A stretch of 64,000 nucleotides of DNA from Desulfovibrio sp. UIB00 (GTDB taxonomy: Bacteria > Desulfobacterota > Desulfovibrionia > Desulfovibrionales > Desulfovibrionaceae): NCBI RefSeq assembly GCF_022508225.1, contig NZ_JAETXJ010000007.1, positions 62,001-126,000 on the forward strand. The letters run 5' to 3'. Positions within the stretch are counted from its first letter, which is position 1. Each line of letters begins with the position of its first letter. The notes below the pieces were generated by a model. It was not told the DNA's origin and ran no database searches. It saw only the letters and a program-made list of their open reading frames with translations. The position numbers were made by a program, and so were the translations under genes. Shown here piece by piece: positions 42,437 through 52,819 of this stretch.

Positions 42437-44083
42437 TCAGCGCCCCTGAGCAAAACGGGCGGCAGCCGCCACGAAATTGGGGGCCCAGCAGGGAACTGCC
42501 GGGGCAAAAATATGCGTGTACGAAGCCCAGACATTCTGCCGCAACAGCCCGTCCAAAGCGGGCGCGCTGGTCAGCTTGGCAGTTTCGCCTTTTTCCTGCC
42601 CGTCCGGCTCAGCCTCACGTCCCATGCCCTGCCCTTTGCGCAGACGCAGGCCGTGCCTGGGCGCAGCGCCCTGCCAGCAGCAGCGCGAATAATGAAATTC
42701 GTGCCCCAGAATTTCCAGCCCTTTGGGGAAAAATGGATTTTCTTCCACCACTGTTCCGTGTACGTAGCCGAGGCCCTGCGGTTTGCCGCAAAACTGGGCA
42801 ATAACGGGGAAGATATTGCTCATGGGCCAGAGCACGCCCTCGCGTTCTATGCCCTGAGACAACAGCATAAAGCCACCGCATTCGGCGTAGATTGGCAGGC
42901 CTGCCCCAGCCCATGCGGCCAGGGTGCGCAGGTGGGGCGAAGCGCTGAGGTCAGCCGCGCAATCTTCAGGGAAGCCCCCGCCCAGATAGAGACCGTCAAT
43001 GGTTCCGATCTCGGCTTGCTGCGGTTTATCGCCGCGCAGTACGGGCCAGACGCCGGAATGCGGCCCCACGATCTCGAGCCGCACCAGTTCCGCACCAGCA
43101 CGCTCCAGGGCCTCAAGATTTTCCTCATAATAAAACCACAAGGCGCTGTCGCGCACATAGGCTATGCGCGGCGGACGGGCTGATTTGACAGCCTGCGCAT
43201 CGGGCATCGTACCGTCCGAGTTTTCAGCCGGAGTGGAGGCATCCCTGAGCGGCGCTTCCTTTGGCGCTTCCACTGAACTGAAATATTCCGCCGCCGTACC
43301 TGTCACCGCTTCTGTCGCTCCATTGGCAGTCCAAAACGGCTCCGCCTGCTCAGGCCAGGGATCGGCTATGGCCGCAGCGCGGGCAGCAGTTATCAGGACA
43401 TCAAGATTGATGTGCTCGGCCAGAAAAGTGCCAAGCTTGTCGAGCACTGCGCGGGCCTCGGGCGAAAGTTCATCGCCGCAGGAGGCAATGCCCATGTGGC
43501 GCTCGGGCAGCGGGTTGTCTTTCAGGCGCGGCAAAGCCCCAAGCACTGCCACATCCGTATATTCCTCAATAACCTTGCGCAGCAGGGCCTCGTGTCGTGC
43601 CGTGCCCACCTGATTGAGCACCACGCCCGCAAACTGCAGCCCCGGCTCAAAGGTTGTCATGCCATGCACCAGTGCCGCTGCCGTGCGCGTCATCTTTGTG
43701 CAGTTGATGCTGAGGATGATGGGGCAGCCAAGCATACGCGCCAGCTCCGCTGTGGAACATGAGCCAGCCACGTCCATGCCGTCAAAAAGCCCCCGGTTGC
43801 CTTCAATCATGCCGAGCACTTCTGCTGCGCCGCTTTGCGCCTGTGTTTTGCGCATGGCGTGCGCAAACAGAGCCTTGAGACGTTCCGGCTGGAGCATATA
43901 GGGATCAAGATTGGTGGCGGGCCTTCCGGCGGCCATGGTCAGCCACGCGGCGTCAATGTAGTCCGGCCCTTTTTTGAAGGGCTTGACCGTATGCCCCTGC
44001 GCGGCAAAGGCGCGCGTGAGCCCCAGAGAGAGCAGTGTTTTGCCGCCGCCGCCAGAAAGAGCCGATACACACAGCCGGGGCAT
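42437..44083 (-). CDS. cobB: Cobyrinate a,c-diamide synthase
   Basis: A 548-residue ATP- and glutamine-dependent amidase of cobalamin synthesis. The dethiobiotin-synthetase-like domain has VSALSGGGGKTLLSLGL, KKGPDYID and EGNRGLFDG; the class I glutamine amidotransferase domain has YLGGGFPE, nucleophile Cys in YAECGGFM, and GHEFHYS. A variable insert of about 60 residues (EPFWTANGATEAVTG...) separates them. Start 44083 gives the conserved MPRL beginning; ATG at 44146 is a possible alternative. No ribosome-binding site is clear for either. Confidence 0.92.
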   Translation of the reverse strand: MPRLCVSALSGGGGKTLLSLGLTRAFAAQGHTVKPFKKGPDYIDAAWLTMAAGRPATNLDPYMLQPERLKALFAHAMRKTQAQSGAAEVLGMIEGNRGLFDGMDVAGSCSTAELARMLGCPIILSINCTKMTRTAAALVHGMTTFEPGLQFAGVVLNQVGTARHEALLRKVIEEYTDVAVLGALPRLKDNPLPERHMGIASCGDELSPEARAVLDKLGTFLAEHINLDVLITAARAAAIADPWPEQAEPFWTANGATEAVTGTAAEYFSSVEAPKEAPLRDASTPAENSDGTMPDAQAVKSARPPRIAYVRDSALWFYYEENLEALERAGAELVRLEIVGPHSGVWPVLRGDKPQQAEIGTIDGLYLGGGFPEDCAADLSASPHLRTLAAWAGAGLPIYAECGGFMLLSQGIEREGVLWPMSNIFPVIAQFCGKPQGLGYVHGTVVEENPFFPKGLEILGHEFHYSRCCWQGAAPRHGLRLRKGQGMGREAEPDGQEKGETAKLTSAPALDGLLRQNVWASYTHIFAPAVPCWAPNFVAAAARFAQGR

Positions 44084-44348
44084 GGATACAGCCGCTGAAC
44101 CGCAGACGGTGCGAAAGAGGTCGGATTGTGGCAAGGAGTGCTGCATGCGGCGGCCCTGTGGAGCAGTGCTCTCAATGGTATTGCGCCCATCTGTTTGCAC
44201 AGATATGGCGCAGTTCTTGGTCTCAAAGGCTTGCGGCCCGACCGGAACGCGAAAATACACGTTGACCAGACCGGGCCGCGCACCAGACAGAATCAGGGAC
44301 AAAAGCCATTCATCACAGCGCAGTTTGGAGCACCGCCTGCTCGCTGCC

Positions 44349-45626
44349 CTAGTGTTTGAAGGAGCGCTGCCCAGTAAACACCATGGCAACCTGCGGCTTG
44401 GCTTCGTTGCAGGCCATTATCACTTCGGCATCGCGCATGGAGCCGCCAGGCTGGGCAATGGCCGCAACGCCCTGGGCCACAGCCACGTCCACCCCGTCGC
44501 GGAAGGGGAAGAACCCGTCCGAAACAAGGGCAGACCCGGCCAACCCGCCGTGGGAGGCTTCGGTGCGGCTTTGAATATCCGCAAGCTTGGCGGCCATAGC
44601 AGCATCAGTGGCGGCTTTTTCCTTGAGTTCGTAAAGCGACAGGCCAAGTTCGCGGAAGGCAAGCGTATCCGCATACTTGGTATGCGCCTTGTGGATGGCG
44701 AGTTCCACGCAGCCCACGCGATCCTGTTCGCCCGTGCCGATGGCAAGGGTGGCCCCGTCGCGCACAAAAATGACGGAATTGGACGTAACCCCGGCTTCCA
44801 CAGCCCAGGCAAAACGCAGGTCGTCCAGTTCCTGCTTGCTGGGAGCGCGGGCGGCCACAGAAACACCTTCCTTGGTGGTGGCGGTGGCGGGCAAAAAGTC
44901 CTTGGCTTCAAGAATGCGGTTCACAAAGGACTTCTGCACAATAATACCGCCGTCAGCGAGGCTCTTGATGTCAAGAAAGGCCGAGCTGGTCAGTTCTTCA
45001 AGCCGCCCAAGGCCGGGCAGTTCCATGATGCGCAGATTTTTGCGGCCCTTGAGGATATCCACCACGCCATCTTCAAAAGCGGGAGCAGCAACCACTTCAA
45101 AATAGTTGGCGGCGACAATTTCCGCAGCTTCACGGGTAAAGGGGCGGTTAACAACCACGGCCCCGCCAAAGGCGGCGATGCGGTCGCACCAGAAGGCCTT
45201 TTCAAGAGCCGCAGCAATGCCGTCATTGCTCCAGGCCGCGCCGCTGGGATTGTTGTGCTTCAGAATCACCGCCGCAGGGCGCTCGGTGAGGTACTGCAAA
45301 ATATTGGCCCCGTTGTCCACGTCCGTGAGGTTGGTCTTGCCGGGGTGTTTGCCGGCCTGAATCATCTGGCTTTCGGTAAGCGCGGAAACAATGCCGTTAC
45401 CGGGGCCGCGCCAGTTCAGACCGCCGCACGTAATGGAGCCTTCCTTAAGCGCGTAGAGGGCTGCGGGCTGGTCGGGATTTTCGCCGTAGCGCAGGCCCTT
45501 TTCCTCGTTGTCCAGCGTCCAGGTGCGCTTTTGGTAGACGAGTTTTTCATCGCCCAGAATGATGGTCATGGTGTCAGGGAAAGCGTCCTTGTGGACGGTG
45601 CTGTACATGGACTTGAGATCCGACAT
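44349..45626 (-). CDS. AICAR transformylase domain protein (PurH C-terminal half, stand-alone)
   Basis: A 425-residue enzyme for the formyl transfer to AICAR in purine synthesis. AICAR-transformylase motifs are LRYGENPDQPAAL, GGLNWRGPGNG, the catalytic LKHNNPSGAA, and the C-terminal GFFPFRDGVD and QPGGSMRDAEV. The N-terminal IMP cyclohydrolase (MGS-like) domain of ordinary PurH (about 520 residues) is absent; GGAGGC before the ATG at 45626 shows the start is real. The cyclohydrolase must be encoded elsewhere. Confidence 0.9.
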   Translation of the reverse strand: MSDLKSMYSTVHKDAFPDTMTIILGDEKLVYQKRTWTLDNEEKGLRYGENPDQPAALYALKEGSITCGGLNWRGPGNGIVSALTESQMIQAGKHPGKTNLTDVDNGANILQYLTERPAAVILKHNNPSGAAWSNDGIAAALEKAFWCDRIAAFGGAVVVNRPFTREAAEIVAANYFEVVAAPAFEDGVVDILKGRKNLRIMELPGLGRLEELTSSAFLDIKSLADGGIIVQKSFVNRILEAKDFLPATATTKEGVSVAARAPSKQELDDLRFAWAVEAGVTSNSVIFVRDGATLAIGTGEQDRVGCVELAIHKAHTKYADTLAFRELGLSLYELKEKAATDAAMAAKLADIQSRTEASHGGLAGSALVSDGFFPFRDGVDVAVAQGVAAIAQPGGSMRDAEVIMACNEAKPQVAMVFTGQRSFKH

Positions 45627-45777
45627 GCTTGCCTCCAGATGTTCGCCGATCAAGTGAGGCCTTCGCATACCACAAAACACGCCGGACAACCAGCCCCGAT
45701 TCGCTGCTGGCGGCGGTTGGGGCGGCCTGGAGGTTGCTTTGCGGCAAAGTTCGTACTGCAAGGGGGCAAAAATTCCA

Positions 45778-45898
45778 TCAGACAAGGAAGGCGCACGGGT
45801 GCAAGGGGGGTGTACTCTTAGTGTACTCTTATGGTGCTCGACCTGCGGCAGCCGCAGCCTGACGCCACCTGCCACAGTTTGGCGGCAAACCTGCCCGG
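45778..45898. repeat. Intergenic direct repeat, copy 1
   Basis: Begins TCAGACAAGGAAGGCGCA and ends GGCAAACCTGCCCGG. It contains GTGTACTCTTA twice in tandem (11-bp duplication), then ATGGTGCTCGAC and GCAGCCGCAGCCTGAC. It aligns over its length with copy 2, which lacks the duplication. Confidence 0.75.
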
Positions 45899-45930
45899 AT
45901 TACAATGACAGGGCCGGAGCACGTTTGTTG

Positions 45931-46030
45931 TCAGGCAAGGAAGGCGCATGGCTGTAAGGGGAGTGTACTCTTATGGTACTCGACCCGCCGCAGCCGCAGC
46001 CTGACACCGCCTGACAGCAAACCTGCCCGG
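45931..46030. repeat. Intergenic direct repeat, copy 2
   Basis: Begins TCAGGCAAGGAAGGCGCA and ends AGCAAACCTGCCCGG, with a single GTGTACTCTTA, then TGGTACTCGAC and GCAGCCGCAGCCTGAC. Same orientation as copy 1, 32 bases further on; ends 63 bases before the gene at 46094. Confidence 0.75.
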
Positions 46031-46093
46031 CCCTCGCCCGCGTTGACGAAATTTCATGCGCACTCTACAGTAGCACGTTACATGGGAGGTAAT

Positions 46094-46459
46094 ATGGAAA
46101 AGCTGCTTGTCAGGCTGGCCCAGCAACTGGACGCCATTGACGAAGCCTCGCTTATGTCGTTGTGGAGCAAGTATGCTACGACGGCCAGTCGGTTTGAACC
46201 CACCAAGAGGTGGGAGGAAGCTACGCTCGTATTTTCGCTGATTCAGGCCAAACGCTGGAAAAACCAGCTTTTCAACTACCACTGGGCCAGGCAGGCGCAG
46301 CCGCTTGGCAAGGAGCCTGAAGGCGCGGTCAATCCCATGCCGGAATTTGAGCTAGAAGGGCCGGAGGCCGCTCCGGCGGCCAGCAAGTGCAGAGTGCTTG
46401 AGTTTAAGCCCTCCAGATCGAGCGATAGGGAACAGACTGACCCCAAGCCCGAAAACTAA
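46094..46459 (+). CDS. Conserved-looking small cytoplasmic protein of unknown function
   Basis: 121 residues, no signal or membrane segment. GGGAGG lies eight bases before the ATG, a strong argument for a real gene. The first ~70 residues are helical (MEKLLVRLAQQLDAIDEASL, then KRWEEATLVFSLIQAKRWKN); the rest is Pro/Glu-rich and disordered. I do not recognise a family. It stands between the repeat pair and purA on the same strand as purA. Confidence 0.7.
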   Translation: MEKLLVRLAQQLDAIDEASLMSLWSKYATTASRFEPTKRWEEATLVFSLIQAKRWKNQLFNYHWARQAQPLGKEPEGAVNPMPEFELEGPEAAPAASKCRVLEFKPSRSSDREQTDPKPEN

Positions 46460-46550
46460 CGCGCATGCAGGTTAGATGGCTCTGGATGGCCATTTGACTT
46501 GCAGTTGCATACGGGATACGTACCATCAAAGGCTTTGCGTCCCGCTTTAG

Positions 46551-47939
<1,389 letters not shown>

Positions 47940-47962
47940 GAGGCGGAGCGGCCTTACAGGTC

Positions 47963-48868
47963 ATGAACACCCTGCTGCCCGCCATAACTGATGCCGCCTT
48001 TGACCGGCTGAAGAGCGTACTCGACAATCTGGGTGCGACTCCGCCGCAGGTATTGCTCCTTGAGGGCGGCAGCGGGGCCCAGCGCCTTGATACGGCTCGT
48101 TACTGGGCGGCACGCGTCAACTGCCCGCAGGCGGAAACCTCGGGCGCGCCCTGTCTGACTTGCCCCGTGTGCATGCAGATTGCCGCTGGCGAGCATCTGG
48201 ATCTGGCAGCATATGACGGTCGCATAAGCAACCGTGAAGATGAAGAAAACCCTGGCCCTGTCCGTGCGTTCAACATGGAACGCGTGCGCGAACTCAAGGT
48301 TCGCCTGCGGGATGCTCCGCACGGACAGGGACGCAGGGTTGTTATACTTATGGGGCTCAGCCTCACCCGCGACGAAGCTTCCAACGCCCTGCTCAAGGCC
48401 CTGGAAGAACCCTCAAGCACCACTGTCTTCGTGCTGCTTGCGCCCCAGCGCGAACAGCTCTTGCCCACCCTGGTTTCCCGCTCATTCTGCCTCACGCTGC
48501 CGTGGCCTGACAGCCGCGCCGATGATGAAGACATGCGCCCCTGGGAAGACGCCCTTGCGCAATTTCTTGTTCAGGGGCAAGGTTTTTTTGACCGTGTTGC
48601 TGCCAAGGGAGCCATCGACGCAGCAGGGGCAACCCGTTTGCTGCTGTGCTGCCAAAAGGCCATGAGCAGGATACTGTCAGACAGGCAAGACCCGGCGCGC
48701 CCGCTGGATACGGCTCTGGCTGGCCTGCGCGGCAAGGCCCGCGCGGTAGCCTGCCAATGGTTTGCTGAAGCTCAGGATGCCCTGAACTACGGCGTTACTC
48801 CGGCCAGAATTCTTGAGGCGCTGGCGGCCCGGCTTTTTGCCTTGCGGCGTATGGCGGGTCAATCGTAA
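47963..48868 (+). CDS. holB: DNA polymerase III delta prime-like clamp-loader subunit
   Basis: A 301-residue AAA+-like protein. The nucleotide-binding loop is degenerate (LEGGSGAQRLDTA), as expected for delta prime. A zinc module CPQAETSGAPCLTCPVC, then VRELKVRLRDAPHGQGRRVVIL, the sensor ALLKALEEPSSTTVF and TLVSRS confirm the family. It loads the sliding clamp with the gamma and delta subunits. Likely co-transcribed with purA. Confidence 0.9.
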   Translation: MNTLLPAITDAAFDRLKSVLDNLGATPPQVLLLEGGSGAQRLDTARYWAARVNCPQAETSGAPCLTCPVCMQIAAGEHLDLAAYDGRISNREDEENPGPVRAFNMERVRELKVRLRDAPHGQGRRVVILMGLSLTRDEASNALLKALEEPSSTTVFVLLAPQREQLLPTLVSRSFCLTLPWPDSRADDEDMRPWEDALAQFLVQGQGFFDRVAAKGAIDAAGATRLLLCCQKAMSRILSDRQDPARPLDTALAGLRGKARAVACQWFAEAQDALNYGVTPARILEALAARLFALRRMAGQS

Positions 48869-48898
48869 CAGGCGTTCTGCGCCACTGGGTTAAGGCAT

Positions 48899-51832
48899 AT
48901 GGGCAACAGGCATTTTTTCCTTCTTACGCTCCTGTTCTGCTTTGCCTTATTGTGCCCGTTGCAGATCACTGTTCATCCAGCTTTAGCTGATCAGCAGCGC
49001 ACCGTGCGTGTGGCGCTCCCCCCCATTTCGCAGTTCAACCGCGTAGAAGATGGGCAGGTTGTGGGGTACATTCCCGACTATCTGACCCAGCTCTCCCGCT
49101 ATACGGGATGGAACATAGTTTACGTTGTTGAAAAAGACTGGGCCGCCTGTCTGGCCGCTCTGGACAATGGCGAGGTCGACATCTGCACGCCCGCCCGGTA
49201 TTCGGCTGAACGCGCCCGGCAGTATCTCTACTGCGCATACGCTGGCGGCACTTCCTATACGGCCATTCTGGCCCCCACTGATTCACCGGTTATTTACGAT
49301 GATCTGGAAAGCCTCGCGCAATTACGCGTGGGGAGCCTGGGCAATCCCATATGGCTTAAGGACTTTACCGACTTTATCAGGCAGCGCGGCGGCACAATGC
49401 CCACCATTGTGGAGTACCCCGGCAGGGAAGAACTGCGGGAAGCCATGCACTCCGGCCAGGTGGACGCCATTCTTGAAACTGTACTCTCGTTGCGGAATGA
49501 CGAAAAAATTCTGGCAAAGTGCAAGCTCACGCCTTTTTTCTACATAGGTTCGCACAAAAACCCAAAACTTATACAGGAACTTGAGCAGGCGATGGTGCAG
49601 CTCAAGATGGAGCAGCCCGATCTGGAGTATCGCCTGGGCCGCACGTACCTTCCGCGCATGTTTCAGACGCCGCTTTCACGGGCGGAGCTGACCTACATTG
49701 CCCAGCAGCCGCCCCTGCGCGTGGGCTATGATCCTGACCGCAAACCCTATTCGTGGCAGGATCCTATGACCGGAAACGCACGTGGCATCCTCCCCGATAT
49801 CCTGCGGGATGCAGCGGCGCGCAGCGGTTTGCAGGTTACTTTTGAGCCTTATGCTGTACGCCCCGCAAATTTTACCGATGCCTATACCCAGAACAAGCTG
49901 GATATGGCCTTTGGTTCGTTTACCTCTTCAGCCCTTCAATCGCACAAGGATTTTCGCCTGACCGCGCCGCTGACGCGCAGCAGCCTGTATCTATACGCCA
50001 AGCCAGATGTCAAACTGGAGCAACAGTCATTATTCACACTGGCTGTACCCGCGAATGTCTATAATGCGACAGAGTATGCCTCCCGCATGTTTCCCAATGC
50101 GGTAATCAAGCTTTTTTCTGATGAGGAAGCGTGCCTGACAGCCACGGGCCGCCGCGAAGCCAACGCTGTTCTGGGCAACTCCATGGTGCTCAACAACCTT
50201 ACGAGTTCTCCGCGTTTCAGCGAATTCAATCCTGTCACCAGCTACAGCGATATTGAAGAAGCGCGCCTGACCATCCGGCCGGGGTTGCCCGATATGTTGC
50301 TGGGCATTTTGAACAACCTCTTGCTGACCATTGACGAAAAGAGCCGAACCCAGATTATTTCCAGCAATATCGCAGCGGCAGCGACTCCGCCGACACTGGC
50401 GGATATTGTGTATGAAAACCGCTCGCTGCTGATGGTTGTAGCCGAGCTGATGCTCTTTGTTTCGGCTCTTGTTGCCTACGCCCTGCACCTTCGCCGCAAA
50501 AGCCTGTCCAACCAGATCGCCAGCGAGCAGCGCCTTGCCCACATCGCCGACAACATCAACGGCGGCGTCATCAGCATATCTACACAGCTTCCATTACAGA
50601 TTCTTGATGCCAACAACGGATTCTGGCAGTTGCTCGGCTACGAGGCCGACAAACCGCAGACTACCGCGTTTATTGATCTGTTGCACGCTGACGACACAAA
50701 AAAACTGATGGACATGCTTGCAGACAAAAAAAGCGGCCCTGTGACAAACACCATGGAACTGAGGCTTCGCCACAAGGATGGTCAATGGCTGCCCCTGCTG
50801 TTGCGCGGCACATTTTCCGGCGATGAGAAGTCTCACCGCTCCATTGATTGCGTAGTGGTGGACATCACCGAGCAAAAACGCATGCAGGAAGAACTTGAGC
50901 AGGAAAAGGAGCGCTACCGGATTCTGCTTGAGCAGTCGCAGGACATTTTTTTCGATGTGGATACAGAAAAACGCCAGTTCCGCTGTTCGCCCAACTTTTT
51001 GCTGAAATTCGGCAGGGAGGCCACGCCCCTCTTTAACGAAACCGGCCGCCCAACCAACAGGCATATCATCCATCCTGAAGACCTGCCCGCCCTCAACGAA
51101 CTGCGGCGGCGCATCCGCAGCGGCAACCCCACCGCTTTTGCAGTCATGCGCATCCCCACTGCCGAGGGGCGCTACATCTGGTGCCGCGTGCAGGCCACAC
51201 GCATCAGCAAACAAGACGCCCCCTTGCGCCTTGTGGGTAAAATTGTTGATATTGATGAAGAAGTGAGGCGCCGCGCCGAGCTTGAGCGCCGCACCCAGCG
51301 CGACAGTTTGACTGACCTGCTGAACAAGACCGCCTTCCGCGACAAAATCTGCGCAGCCATGCCTGCAAAACCGCAGCAAGAAAGAACTGATGCGCTCCTG
51401 TTCCTTGACCTGGATAATTTCAAGCTGATCAACGACACCTTTGGGCATGTCAGGGGCGATGCCGCCCTGCTTGAAGCCAGCGATGCCCTCAAACGCATCT
51501 TTCGCAACGCTGATGCTGTGGGCCGTTTTGGGGGCGATGAATTCTGCGTTTTTGTCAGGGACATCACACGCGCGGCACTTAAGGAGCGGGCCGAGGCCCT
51601 GCTTTTAGAACTGCACAAATTTATTGAGCATGATGGACAGAGTGTAGAGATCACCACCAGCATAGGCATCTATCTCTTTGACGGCACCGAAGCGTCATAC
51701 GACGTAGCCTTGCACCGCGCGGACAATGCGCAGTATCTGGCAAAACAGGCTGGCAAGAACTGCTACCGCTTTTATGATGAAACCGCAGAAGCCTGGACTG
51801 ACGAAACGGACACGTCCAAGCAAAGCAGCTAA
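48899..51832 (+). CDS. Membrane diguanylate cyclase with two periplasmic solute-binding domains and PAS domains
   Basis: A 977-residue sensor. A signal/anchor segment (residues 5-30) precedes two family 3 solute-binding domains (~35-260 and ~270-495), then a membrane helix (~505-526), two PAS domains (~540-660 and ~680-800) with a DITEQKRMQEELE linker, and a GGDEF domain with the intact FGGDEF motif near 877-882 and an RNAD inhibitory-site motif five residues upstream. No EAL domain is present. It should make c-di-GMP in response to a small periplasmic solute. It starts 30 bases after holB and ends before a strong terminator. Confidence 0.92.
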   Translation: MGNRHFFLLTLLFCFALLCPLQITVHPALADQQRTVRVALPPISQFNRVEDGQVVGYIPDYLTQLSRYTGWNIVYVVEKDWAACLAALDNGEVDICTPARYSAERARQYLYCAYAGGTSYTAILAPTDSPVIYDDLESLAQLRVGSLGNPIWLKDFTDFIRQRGGTMPTIVEYPGREELREAMHSGQVDAILETVLSLRNDEKILAKCKLTPFFYIGSHKNPKLIQELEQAMVQLKMEQPDLEYRLGRTYLPRMFQTPLSRAELTYIAQQPPLRVGYDPDRKPYSWQDPMTGNARGILPDILRDAAARSGLQVTFEPYAVRPANFTDAYTQNKLDMAFGSFTSSALQSHKDFRLTAPLTRSSLYLYAKPDVKLEQQSLFTLAVPANVYNATEYASRMFPNAVIKLFSDEEACLTATGRREANAVLGNSMVLNNLTSSPRFSEFNPVTSYSDIEEARLTIRPGLPDMLLGILNNLLLTIDEKSRTQIISSNIAAAATPPTLADIVYENRSLLMVVAELMLFVSALVAYALHLRRKSLSNQIASEQRLAHIADNINGGVISISTQLPLQILDANNGFWQLLGYEADKPQTTAFIDLLHADDTKKLMDMLADKKSGPVTNTMELRLRHKDGQWLPLLLRGTFSGDEKSHRSIDCVVVDITEQKRMQEELEQEKERYRILLEQSQDIFFDVDTEKRQFRCSPNFLLKFGREATPLFNETGRPTNRHIIHPEDLPALNELRRRIRSGNPTAFAVMRIPTAEGRYIWCRVQATRISKQDAPLRLVGKIVDIDEEVRRRAELERRTQRDSLTDLLNKTAFRDKICAAMPAKPQQERTDALLFLDLDNFKLINDTFGHVRGDAALLEASDALKRIFRNADAVGRFGGDEFCVFVRDITRAALKERAEALLLELHKFIEHDGQSVEITTSIGIYLFDGTEASYDVALHRADNAQYLAKQAGKNCYRFYDETAEAWTDETDTSKQSS

Positions 51833-51887
51833 GGCTGACGATATAATTTCTGCAATGGACTTTTGGGCTGCATCTTTTTTCACCATA

Positions 51888-51928
51888 AAATAGAAAGGCT
51901 TCCCGCCACGTGGGAAGCCTTTCTATTT
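51888..51928. terminator. Strong bidirectional terminator
   Basis: A perfect 17-bp stem (AAATAGAAAGGCTTCCC / GGGAAGCCTTTCTATTT) with a seven-base loop, 55 bases after the diguanylate cyclase stop. Confidence 0.9.
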
Positions 51929-52083
51929 GCGCCACAAATTTCGGCGCGCGCGGGGTTGGAAGGAAGCTTGTTCGATTCAGCCTACACTCCCGGCTCTGGT
52001 TCGAGCCGTCAGGTCAGCCGATAAAATTCACCATTCTCAACACTCGTCAGCATGTTGCTGCAAGCTCCAAGCATGGACTTTTG

Positions 52084-52560
52084 TTACTTCCACAGACTGC
52101 TGTACTTGGCGGCTATGCCGTCAGTACGTTCCACCAGTTTGTCCACCAGACCGTCCACGTCTTCCACGCTCGCCGTGCCAAGATCCCGGGCCAGCAGATA
52201 GCCAAGGTAACCACGGCCCTGCTTGAACACCCAGCATACCGAATACACGGACCCCACAGCGGGGCGACCGGCAAATTCAGGCTGAGTGCTCACCATGACG
52301 TAGAGCTTGGGAATGTCTTTTTCTTCATCATCATTGAGGGTGAACAGGCTGCTCTGGTTGAAGCGCTCCTTGAGCTTGGTGCCGAGGCGCGCGCCAATGC
52401 TGTCTGTGCCTTCCAGCGACACGCTGACCGTGGTCACGCGGTCAACGGTTTTTTCTGGCTTGTCCTGTACGGGTTTGCCAGCCTGTGGGGTAGCCGCAAA
52501 GGCCGCGCCCGTGAGCGCCAGAATGCATATCAGGGTAAAAACGCCAAAAATTTTTTTCAT
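52084..52560 (-). CDS. Exported protein of unknown function
   Basis: 158 residues with a Sec signal peptide (KKIFGVFTLICILALTGAAFA). The mature domain starts with a Lys/Gln/Pro linker and then alternates strands and helices (VTTVSVSLEGTDSIGARLGT, KLYVMVSTQPEFAGRP, VEDVDGLVDKLVERTDGI). I do not recognise a family. It is a single gene; GGGATAGG precedes the start. Confidence 0.65.
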   Translation of the reverse strand: MKKIFGVFTLICILALTGAAFAATPQAGKPVQDKPEKTVDRVTTVSVSLEGTDSIGARLGTKLKERFNQSSLFTLNDDEEKDIPKLYVMVSTQPEFAGRPAVGSVYSVCWVFKQGRGYLGYLLARDLGTASVEDVDGLVDKLVERTDGIAAKYSSLWK

Positions 52561-52819
52561 GCCTATCCCTCAATTTCAGAATATACCCGCTGTCAGCGAA
52601 TGCCGGGGCAAGGCCACCGGAAGGCCCGCAGGAAACTGATTTGTTCTTGACCTTGATTCATTCTATATAATCTTTAGAAAAAGGTGAAGCAGGTATTTTT
52701 TCATGCGCAAACTGGCAAAGATGTATATAGTCCGCGCCCTGCCCCGGTTTGCCTTGCCTGCCGCCATATTGCCGCACTCAAGCCCATCGGGGTAATGACA
52801 CCGATCAAAGGATTTTTTT

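Larger units (their letters stand above)
45627..46093. other. Intergenic region with two long direct repeats
   Basis: This 467-base non-coding region between divergent genes is dominated by two imperfect ~100-120 bp repeats (45778-45898 and 45931-46030). No other gene or promoter was recognised. Confidence 0.55.

Noticed and set aside
45778..46030. Possible CRISPR array
   Set aside because: Only two copies, each about 100 bp and divergent, with no regular spacers or cas genes.
51985..52020. tRNA T-arm-like GGTTCGAGCC
   Set aside because: The stem encloses a six-base loop and no acceptor, D or anticodon arms can be built around it.
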